A stretch of DNA of 64,000 nucleotides. It comes from Lytechinus pictus (taxonomy: Eukaryota; Echinodermata; Echinoidea; Temnopleuroida; Toxopneustidae). How positions within the stretch are numbered: the stretch's first letter is position 1; the number at the start of each line of letters is the position of its first letter. The translations under genes and the position numbers were made by a program. Shown piece by piece: positions 46,401 through 58,400 of this stretch. Location of the stretch: assembly GCF_037042905.1 (NCBI RefSeq), contig NC_087246.1:32416001-32480000 (forward strand). Direction: 5' to 3'. The notes under the pieces are model-generated. The model had not been told where the DNA came from, made no database searches, and saw only the letters and a list, made by a program, of their open reading frames with translations.

Positions 46401-49400
46401 CTAACCTTGACATAAAAATATCCATCGTAATCCACTACCTACAATAGTCCAATGCCTTCAACAAAGAGAGTATTACCTGTCTAAGTGTTTTTGAACTTTC
46501 CACGGATTCAGAGTATTTGGTTTGAAGGCCTTGCAGCTGCTGTTCATAGTTGGTACACATGTCACATGGCCTTCCTAACTTCTCTCGAGCAAACCGAATC
46601 TGACGGGACAAGTACATAAACCAAACATTTATTTGTACAGTGTCCAAACAAAAAAAATAAGTACACCCCTCACAAACAATAATTCAAGAAGAGGAGACAT
46701 GAGAGAAAACTTCATTTACATGAAGACTTTGTTCCCAAGGATGCTGAATACAAGTTATACTTATTAAAGGGGAATCCAGCCTTGGCCATAAAATGTTGTT
46801 GGGAAGGAGAAAAATAAATCAAACAGAATGGTGAAAGTTTGAAAGAAATCGGACAAGCAATAAGAAAGTTATAGCTGCTTTAGAATTGAGATCACTAATA
46901 CTATGTAGATTTCAAATTGGCAACTGGGTAAGTAAATTATGACAAGGGGCAAGGACAACTTTCCCATAGGCCATGTACTTTATTATCAGGGATTTGTGGT
47001 TTTCTCCTAAGTACCCATTCCCGTGGGACAGTAAAATAAAAATATAAACCAGGTAGTATATTGTTTTATGTCCTCATGAAACAAAAATATAATTTGAAAT
47101 AAAACTTTTGGGAAAAATGACATTTTAGACATAATATGTATTGGAATCCATGGAAGAGTAGTCCTTGCCTTACATCCACTGATCTCTCCACTAACTGGAT
47201 ATGCGGGGAGGGTCCTTTGTTTGAAGCCCGCGAGTTCTATTGTCCGCCATACCAGTTCCCCCAAAAGGAACGCGATCACTCCACTAGCATGTGCATTGTG
47301 AGCGATACGCTAGCTGTCTGCACATTGAAGCTCTCATTGCTTTTCTACAAAACTTCGCAATTTTCTTGAAACCATATGCATGGTACTTTCCCAGTACATT
47401 TCGGAAACATAATTTTGCAGGGGTTGCTGGTGTTTTTCTCACCTGAGGAAGAATGGATGAAATCCTTGACTTGTCTAGGGGTATTTTGGAGGTTTGCCAA
47501 ATAACATCTTTGGGATAGGACGAGGACTTTCTAGGTTATGCAGGCTTATAACACTCGGCTTGAAACCCCCTTTTATTTAAGTCCATCCCCCCCAAAAAAA
47601 AAATATCAACCAAGCATAACACCGAAAAATTCATCGCTTAAGTCAAATTTTAAAATATCATAACTTTCATATTTTACTTCTGATTTTGATTAAATTTTCA
47701 GCATCATTGTGTGTTTTTTCTCTCTATTCAAATAATCTTTTCCATGAGGTGGACTCGCCCTTTAAGAGTGTCTCTCTCTCTCTCTCCCTTCGTCACATCG
47801 ATCGACCCTCTTCAATTATCCTCTCCCGAGTTTGTTCATATAGGCAGCTGAAGCGGGGGGGGGGGGGGTCCTGTCCCCCTAAATTTTAGGTGGGGGGACA
47901 GACCCCCCAAAATTTATGTTGATAACCTTTTTTGTTCTTTTTTGCTTGTCAATTATGTTTCCTGCATACCCCCCCCTAAATTCAGGTGGACCCCCCTAAA
48001 ATTGTTGTCGTCCGCCCTAAAATTCTGGTTGATAACCGTTTTTTTTTTGCTTGTCAGATTATTTCTTTTGTTTTGCATCCCTCCCTAAATTTTGGGTTGA
48101 TAATCTTTTTTTTTGCTTGTCAGATTATTTTTCTTGCGTCACCCCCCACCTAGACATTTTTTTCTTTGAAGACATTCATCATCTCAAAATAAGTTCTGTG
48201 AAATTTCTGAAGTCTGTAAATCCGTCTCTGTAGCCTAATGTCTTTTTTACGTACTTTAAAAAAAAAAAAAAAAGTTCTTGGAAAAAATAATTAGATCTAT
48301 TGTTGACACAAAAATATCACAAATTCACATGCCACAAGTTACATTAGCCTCCTAAATACCTAGTCCTACCGTACATTTCCTTTCCAAGGAAATTAACACA
48401 AATAAAAGATAAAATAATTTTCAGAATACCTTGTAGATCTAGTCCTTGACCAAAAAAATCAGTCTATTTCGGTCAGGATCTGTGCTTCGCAAAAATCTTC
48501 TTTTTTTTAACTCCTCCGAAACGGCAGATTTTTCAGTCTTAACTTAAGTCAAGTTTCAGAATACAGGCTACACGGTCAGTATTTTCGTGTCTCGTGATAT
48601 TCTTCTGTCCAAACATGACTGATAAACTCATAAAACTTGGTGACAGTTATGAATATTAATAAACTGAATATGTATTTGAATCATGGTTTAAATTCATCAC
48701 ACTTCCAGAGAAATCACAACAATCGATAACCCCCCCTGGAGTTTTAAAGTTTTGGAAACTTGCTCTGGTAATTTAGAATTACCACACATGTATTTGAGCA
48801 CATGGGACTACATAAAGTCTACAACTATGCAGTTCACCAGCTTGTCTTATCTGTGAAAAGTAATCCCCTTTTCTCTGTTTCCCAGGGCGTCCCGATTAGT
48901 GAAATCATACGCGGCACAGGAAGGCATCTTTAACCTTGTATCAGGTATAAATTTAAATTGAAAAGTGCTGTAATAAGATTTGATCTGGTAAGTATAATTA
49001 AGAATTGACACTATCGCCGTGAACCAGACTCTACTTCGAGTTTGGCTTTTTGGGGAACTCGGCGTGCGAAGGTACCAACTTCCGGTGCTTCAACACGGAA
49101 TAGGCCAATCAGCGTTAATGTTCCCATCCAGATAATGGAGAGATCAGTGCTTACATCACTATGACATCCCATATGTGGCCAATTTGAAGTCTCCATGGGT
49201 ATAGTGATTACCAATATATACAACTTTTAAAAATCCATAACTTTCTTGTTGTTTGTCCAATATTGTTCAAACTTTCACCTATCAACTTGTCTGATTTTTC
49301 TTTTCCTTATAAAAACAAGTTTTTATTTGGGTTGGATTCCCCTTTAACCCTTTCCACGTGTACTTTGCACAAATGCACACTAGGTGCTGCGTGAACTTCG

Positions 49401-52400
49401 CATTTCACGCTCAACAAACAATCCACTGTTTCCCTCCCTGAAAATAATTCAGCACAGAGGGGTTCATTGCCCAGTGCACAAAGAGTTAATAAGCAAATCC
49501 GTGAAAGGTGTACCTAGGCATACTCACTTCTGCGAGATACGGTAACTGCGAGGCATGAAATGGATCCACAAATACCATTCAAATATTTGAATATTTGAAG
49601 AGTAGACATTATAGGCCCGTATTCTGAAGTCGGGTTTAACTTAAACTCAGGTTTAAAGTTGTGGTTTAAGTATGGATAGCCAATTGTTACATAAATCACT
49701 AACGGTACAGATATCATATTTCAGCTCATTTGACTCTCAAATCATTCATAATTGTCTAGGAAGTATAAATAGATGATTGTCTTCACCATCGATGAATCAG
49801 GAGAGAGCACAGTAAAATAAGAAACATACAACTTTATAAAAAAAAATTGACACTTTTGGCTTCCCATAATTTTAGCAGAGTTAGACCATGGTCTAAGTTA
49901 AACCTAACTTCAGAATATGGGCCTATGTATCATTTGATATTGTAATTTTTTATCTGAAAAACTCCAAGATAAATTACACAATAAATCAGCACATTGATAT
50001 TCATGAAGAATTCTTTCATTGAAGACACTGGTATGTCTATTTTACACTGAAGGATAGTTAAAATGGTTAACAAAACAACCACAGCACAAGCTAAGGTTTA
50101 TACATTGACTGGGCTATTTTGACAGCTAAAAAGAAAGAAAGAAAAAGTATATGTATTGCATATGTATCGTGAAAAATGCTAACAGGGACTGAATTAGCTC
50201 CTGCCCATCACCCAGTCTTTTTAGGGTTAAAAAGATATCACTGAGGCCTGACAATTACAACCCCTTTTTGCATCTCAATGTGAAGACTATTGAAGACACT
50301 TACCTCTTCCTGTAGTTTTGTCCATTCGGTATCACTGACGACTCTCTTGCCTGCCAGCAGGGAGTAGAGATCAGTCTTAGAGCGAGCACTGGCCAAAACA
50401 CTCTTCATCTCCTCTGATTCGGGAGTTCCTAACAATAAAAAAAAAAAACATTATGATGCAGGAAATCTTATCATGTCAAAACTCTTTGCAATTTGATATT
50501 TTTCATTAATTGCCACACAAATGTTATTTTTCATGGAGCAGGAGTTAACATAGAAAATTATCGAACTTTGTGGAAACTCTTTTCTCAATGGGAATTTCCA
50601 ATCATATTTGAGAATTATTCCGTGTGCTGAGAATGATGGTTATTATGAAGATGATGATGATGATGATGGTGAGAATGTAGATGACAACTCTGATGTTGAT
50701 AATGGTAATAATCATAATGATGATTATGATAATAATCATCATAAGGATATTGATTGTGACAATGACCACTATCAGGAGGAAGATTATGATGATGATGGTG
50801 GTGATCCTGTTCATCAGATTTCATCCCCCACACTAATTTTCTCGCAGTATTGCAGGCGGATTCCTGATTTTACAGGTCCTTTTAAGAAAAATAAATATCC
50901 ACTTTGAGTTTTGTACCTGAGATAGCTCTTTCTTGTGCTTCTGTTAAACTGATAGTGGATGATAGCGAAACAGAATCGTAACTGGTGCCCAAGAGATCCG
51001 ACGTATTGTGTCCGCTCTGAGCTCCAATCTCTGATAAGCTGCCATGAACTGTTGTCTTGGCTCCAGAAGCCGAGTCCGTTGTGTCAAATTGTAACAGCGC
51101 TTCTGGGTCGACATTGGGGCTGGCAAAGTTGATAGATGGGTGGAGTCTTGAAGGGGTGGAGCTGATAGGCGTGTCCATGGAGGAGGGGACCAGGAGAGCA
51201 TCGTCGCTGTCCTCGATGTCGTCTCTACTCAGAAGGGAAGATGAGTTGGTTTGCACAGGAGTTGCAGGCGATTCTTGTTGAGTAACTTCTTGCTGCATGG
51301 ATTTAGAACACATAGTAATATTACAGCTTAACTACTAAATCCCCCTACCAGATATAACTATGGGGCATTTTCATAAAATATGTATCTCCGACTTCCTACA
51401 CATAAGACCTTCCTGAAATCACTCATCTCTTTTTTTTTCTAGTTCTCATGAAAATTTCTAATGTTCTTAAATGATCTTGACTTTGGCAGTTCAAGGAGTG
51501 AAGCAAGCATGGTGGTTGGACATACAAAGATGTTCATTATTTCATAGAATATGAGTCACATAAATTTACAAATAGTGGTCCCAATTGAGGGTAGGGATTT
51601 GCCTGTTGGAGATGGTCAGTGCTGAAAATAGATCTACCATTGAAGTATGAATTACTAGTTTTGCAATGAATAATAATGCTCCATTGACATGTAGCAGATC
51701 CCCCAAATTTATCAGAAGGGGTAACAAAGATTTGTTACCAACTTTGTTGAGTAATAAAAAGTGACAAAGTACTTAATACACTTTCTCTTTAAATACCTAT
51801 TGCATTTTTACAGCTGAGAACATACAGGACTTCCCATTACATTAATTAAATGAATGTTATGTCTTATTACAACCCAATATCTTTACAATTCGGCCATACC
51901 CCCAGCCATAGACTGAATCCCAATGAACGAAAGGCAATGCCCTTTGCTCCTTACCTCTGCCGTCTCCTTGGAATGTCTTTTCTCCAGGTTCTCTCGCTTC
52001 TCCTTCAGGACTTTGACCTTCTTCTCCTGCTCCTCACGCTCCTGGTCCTTCTTCAGGATCTCGGCGATCTGTCTATGCTGTTCTTCCGTCAAGACGCTCT
52101 CCATCCTCCTCATGTCCATCATCTGCAACCTCTGAGATTCGAGGAACTGATCGTTGGCCATCTGCCAGGTTTGCTGGAGCTGAGAGTGGGCTTGCTTCTC
52201 TTGCTCTAGAATACAGCACACTGTTGAGGAAACACATTAAACATGGTCACAATCTTCGCATTATCTGCAGTATCTGAGATGCTAGGAACTGATCCTTGTC
52301 CATCTGCCAGGTTTGCTGGAGCTGAGACTGAGCTTGCTTCTCTTGCTCTAGAATACAGCACACTGTTGAGAAAATCATATGCAACGTGGTCACAATCTTC

Positions 52401-55400
52401 ATATTATCTGCACAGTATCTGAGATTCTAGGATCTGATCGTTGGCCATCTGCCAGGTTTGCTGGAGCTGAGAGTGAGCTTGCTTCTCTTGCTCTAGAATA
52501 CAGCACACTGTTGAGGAAACACATTAAACATGGTCACAATCTTCGCATTATCTGCAGTATCTGAGATGCTAGGAACTGATCGTTATCCATCTGCCAGGTT
52601 TGCTGGAGCTGAGACTGAGCTTGCTTCTCTTGCTCTAGAATACAGCAAACTGTTGGGAAAATCATACGCAACCTGGTCACAATCTTTGCATCATCCAACT
52701 CCAATCTCGTAAGCACTTGCAAGAAATAAAACATCAGTCTCAATTTGAGATTGAGACAAAACATCAATCGCAGATCTGTACATGTATGGGATGGGGCACC
52801 AGAATCTCAGACCTTCAAGTAACTGAGTGATCTCATATCTTCTAATAAGACCTGTTCACCTTACTCCTTGGATTGTGCACTTTCTATACCATCAATATTT
52901 TTATGAAATAAAAATATGATCTTTTTTAAAGAGCTTGCACTAGAAATGATGGCTTAACCTTATAGATTATGTTAGCCATCAAACAGTTGAAAAAGTATTA
53001 AAATCACTTATGCTCAAACCAAACCAAAGTCCTACGATTTCCTGCAAACTATCACCCTGGCTTTAGCACGGCTACCATGATTAAAAAGCTTGAGCATTCA
53101 AGGAATTCCTTCCTACAGGGTAACCATTTACTACACCTGGGTGGAGAGTGGCAAATGCATAAATAAATAAACACCTTGCCAAAGGACACAAATGCTGCGG
53201 TGAGATTTGAACCCTGAACCTTGCGGTTCAAAGTCTTGAGACTTATCCACCGAGCCACAACACCTCTACAAGAAGTTTGGGAATAAGGAATCAATTCTTA
53301 CCATCTTTGAGTTCAGTTCTCATCTCATCTCCTTCATCCTGCATGACATGTTTCTGTTTGCCAAGCACAGCGACATACAGCTCTAAATCCGTCCTTGCAG
53401 CTTTCTCTGTCTCTAACACCTTGTTCAAGTCCTTGATCTGCAGTCATCAAATATAATGATTGGTTTTACCTTCATTTATTCCTTTCATTTATTAAACAAG
53501 GATTTAAAAAAAATCATTGTTTAAAACCATGCAAACACATATTAAATAGTTGAATTAATGAATTTCCAAGGTATGCACATATATGAAGCAATTAAATGTA
53601 TTCAATAGGAATATATCATGGTTGATTATGAATGAAGACAAACTAAATAAATTGAAATAATACTTCGTATCAAATATCCAGTTATTTGAATTACAAATTA
53701 ACAGAGAGAATATGAGGGGAAGCAAAAATATAAAGGATGATGACAGAGAGAAGAAAAAAAAAAAATTAAGGAAAGCACAATGAGTTTAATTTATTAGATG
53801 AAACTTCAAGTGTCTATCGAAATTGAAACTTCTTGAGTCATCAGCTTTTAGCATTTCAGATGTTACTTCATCATCATATGTATAAGCGCAAGACTTTAAG
53901 CACTTGTATAATATAGTAAAGGAAGCAATCGCACTCAAGAAATTATAATGAAGGATTTGAGATAAGTTTGTTACACTACCAATGATTTCAGAATGTGACT
54001 TGAAGCTAGTCTGCTGTGCAAATACCTCACTCAAGTTATTAAAAGGGTCTGAATGCACAGCCTAAAACAACCTTTGTACTGAAGGCCCTCTCCCTCAGGT
54101 CACAGCAAGTATCATATGTGCTAGTCTTATGAGAAGACCCACTTGCTGATCAAACTTTCTATCAGGGTCTGTGCCTGCAGACTAACTTGAAGTCATCCTG
54201 GGGTCCCATGACACAGGCCTTTAATAGCGATTGATCGTACAGTTGACTTGAATGCGTGATTTCATCTTACGATCAATGTAATCAAGCGTTAAGTAACCAC
54301 CCTACGATCAAGCGCTAAGCTTTGCGTCACCGGCACTGCTGATCTTACCTTCTCATTGAGAATATTGACATCATCCTTGGTAACTTCATAGTCATCGGCT
54401 GATGGAACTGCATCACTAAAGTCTTTGCTGCCGACAGCTTTCTGTATGTACAAACAACGGAGCATAGGTCAGTTCATTGTAAATGCTACTTGTAGCGCAG
54501 ATCTCAAAGTCCAATTAAATGACCACCCAATTGTGCATAATTATAAAATTCTTATTCAAAATGATTCTAGCAGAAAATGCGTATTACTGAGAAATAAGCA
54601 AGGCATTCCTGTCAGGTGACAGGTCTATTTCGAAGCACATGGCCCCGTATGCGCTTATCTGAGTTGGCCATTAACTTTCATTTTTCAGCTTTATTGATAT
54701 CAGGGTTTCAGGAAGTAAGGTGTACTTAGATCTCTGTTGATATAGTGATATCTTTTTTACCACAGGCAACTGGGAATTAAGTGCAATTTTCAGTCACACG
54801 TAAACCTTTGTTTTTACCTAAAAGTTTAATATATTAGATTTCATTCCACAAAGAGGCAGTTATACAATATTGTTGCATTCTAGGTTGGTGCGCTCAGCAA
54901 TATTTGTTTATAACTAAGATTTCTCCCCACCTCGACCCAAGATAGTGCTATAACTCTACAGACGAGAAATTATGAGTTGCAAACAAACATAACAAATTTG
55001 CAACGCTCATATATAATGCAACAAAATGATAATGTTATAGGTTTATAAATTCACGCAAGTAAATTGAGATATCCTGCTAGGTAATCTTATTTCCATGATC
55101 CCACTTGGTTCGATTAAAGGTTATAAATCAAATATCATGTGATAGTTTTAATGTAGATTTCAAAATTTAGTTTCTATACTGGTTGATGTTTTAGTCTTCG
55201 GTGAAACTGAATTTCTTATGTATGTCATTCGTTCACCAGGAAAAAACGATAAACAGGCCCAGGTAATAATGAAAAACAATATGACTTGGGCCTGATATCT
55301 AGTGTCAAACTCATACATGAAGTTTCTCAAAATGTAAAATCCACACCTTTAGCCTTGCTTGCAGAAGCCTGTTGTCACTGTGTACATCTGATAATTTTTG

Positions 55401-58400
55401 TTTGAGGCTTTCAATCTCATTTTCCAGGGGAACTACCACGGCTCGAAGCAGCTCGGTATCTTTCTGTGCCTAGAGAAATACGAAGACACAATAATACTTT
55501 GATCATGTACATGGATGGATCTATGCTGGCATGCAGAGTAAGACGGACATGTGTTTATATCAAACTACAGTCACCGGTAAGTAGTAAGTACAAACGTTCT
55601 AGTATAAATCTACCTTGAAATCAAAATGTTCATAACACACAATCTTTACGTATACTGGGGCCTGTTTCATAAAGCTGTTCGTAAGTTACGAATGACTTTA
55701 CGCACGACTGGTGACCATTTCTTGTGCTATATGATATATCCCTATGTAGCTGACTTATGTATAAGTATAAAGTTGTGCGTAACTTTACGAACAGCTTTAT
55801 GAAACACCACCCAGATACTACTGTGAATAGGGGGGCGGGAGAGGGAGAGTCTGATAACAAGACAAATATAGGAATGAGAGACCTAGTTTTTCATATTCAA
55901 AGGTTTAATTCATTTATAAGGAGTCATGTCTAGGTGAGCTAATGAATGAACTGACTTCCAGATTGTCAAAAAAAAGGTATTAAGGGTTCATCAAAGATTT
56001 AATTAGAATATGTACCCCCTCCCTCCTTTGCTGGAAGGATGTGTTTTTTCTAACAATTAAATTTTTTGAGGTATGGTACATGCATGTGCAAAAAGACGTT
56101 ATGTACCAGAATATTGTCATTCTAGATAACAAGGGGTTATTGGAACGTTGTGGCCCAGTGGATTAGTCTTCTGACCTTGAAACAGAGGGTTGTGGGTTCA
56201 TTTCCTTCAGCAAGAAATTTGTCCACATTGTGCTGCACTCAACCAAGGTGAGGTGAATGGGTACACGGTAGGAAGAAATTCCTTGGAATGCTTAACCCTT
56301 TGCGTGCGGGCCCGCGAAACCGGATACCTCTCCCTGCGGCGGAGCCGTTTGGTACATTGCTGGTATTTGGATCTGTGGTGGTGTTTTCCTAAACAATCGC
56401 TAATTGCGCCAAACTGAAGTATTTTTAGGATTTTTAGTAAATATAAAGATGAAAGATCAGACATTTTTCTTTCTAGAAATGAAGGTTTTGCTTCTCAAAT
56501 CAACAGAATAGTTCAGAAATTTACTAGGAAATAGTCGTGTTATTTTACGGTCAAATCTTCGCTTTTTCCCAAGTCAATAGGCACTGTGTACAAAAATGCG
56601 TAAGGGCATTCAGCACGCATGGACGGGTCGGGTTCGATCGATACCGCTTTGTTGTCTGCTCTAGTGCTTTTTTCTTCACGCTACTCATAAATGGTCTCTT
56701 TAGCCCCTTGTATTTTGTATAGAGATCATTTGCAAAGTGTATAATTACGACGATAATCCGTTTTGGGTGAAATCACAGCATACCAAATACCTTTATTTTC
56801 CAGAATGAATAAAAAAGGGTAAATATTCCCTTGCAAGTACAATGATGATGTTGCGCAACGAAAGTCCGAGACTAATTTGTGATTTTTGGCTTCTGGGCCT
56901 TCAAGACGGTGGCCTCAATGTGTCACTAAAAATCGCCTTTGGTTTCTTCTTTTCATGAATTATTGTTTGTAATAAAAATAATTTTGTTCCTGAAGATTAC
57001 ATACCAGTATTCGATCTGTTTTCCTGTTGCAATTTCAAAGAGTGAAGGGGATAAAATTAATGTGACTCGAATAGTGGATCTGAAATCATACCTCCCAACG
57101 CTCTCCTCGTCTCGTTCTACGTTTCATTTTTCTATCCCCCTTTTCCCTCCAAAAATAACCATGCTACCGATTACTGTCCGTCACAATGAGAGAAAGTAAA
57201 TTATTTTTATCTATTGAAATTGTAGCATCTAAATTAAAAGTGTTTTATTTTGTTCTTTCATTTTATTCATTTTTTAACCGTTCTGGGTTTTTTCACAACC
57301 GAATACAAAAGTAATAAATAAATCATGAAAGATTTATATCCCGTTTTGTCTCTATCTTTTCAATCGTTCAATTAAATAGTACAGAGGCGTTGGAGTCTGT
57401 AGGAGGCGTCAGTCCATGCACCCCCCTCCATTCAGCAAAAGTATACAAAAACGCAAAGTCCATAAACTTGTGATTTTGTTTTGGCCGGATCACTCCCTCC
57501 CACATTCAGCTAATCTATAATTCTTTATAAGTAAATATTCATGCAATAGCAAAAGCGCACATTATGCTTTACATTATACCCGTTTGGTCTATTTCCTCTT
57601 TTTTCCCCTCTCATCCTTCTGTCGTTTTATCATTCTCCTATACATGTATCTCGATTTGCATTTTCTATTCTTTTTTTAATCTCACTTGCATCTTCTTCCA
57701 TCCCTATGTGTATCATCACCCAGGGGAAATTGTATTTTTCATGAAGAAAGCACTGTCATGCTGTCACTGTCACTGTCACTGTCATAATTTAATTTCTATT
57801 GAAAAATAGTATACTTATTTAAAACCTACAATGTGTTGCCCAAATTGTCTAAGTGTTTGTTTGGTTTTTTTTTGTTTTTTTTTCACAACATATGTATCAT
57901 TATTTTCTTTTTTTTTGCAACGTATACAAATATTTATGTTTATATATGGTATACAATTCATGTATGTACAATTGATGGAAGTGAAATAAATAAATTTGAA
58001 TTGAATTTGAATGCTCAAGAAGAAAATGTTCTTGCCATGTCTTAAGCGCCTGCATGTTTTTGTCAATAAGTGAGTAAACTTTTACTTTTTTTAATTTTAC
58101 TGTCGTCATATGAAAAGCAGTATTCCTAAGAGATTTTTGTATTGCTAAATACGAAAAGCATTCAGTAGGTCATCCTGACGAAATACACTAATCTTCCTTT
58201 TATTCAGGGCGTTGGCTATTTGACTCCTGCTCTTTTTATAAGGAATTTGTTTGAGTGTCCGCCATGACTTTCTTTTGTTTTGAGTGCTGAGATCAAGAAC
58301 TGCGTGGACGTTTTCACTTTCAAAAGAGCAGAGGATAAACGGTGTTCTAAATTGCTTTATTTTCTGTTTATTTCCTTTGAAATAGAAGACAAAAATAAGA

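Noticed and set aside
51850..52209. Plus-strand frame of 119 residues
   Set aside because: Antisense to the rabaptin exon 51955-52220, whose minus-strand reading matches human rabaptin-5; the leucine-rich plus frame is its shadow.
53786..54058. Whole 90-residue minus-strand frame as a rabaptin exon
   Set aside because: Only the first 12 residues are bounded by plausible splice sites; the rest does not resemble rabaptin or coiled coil.
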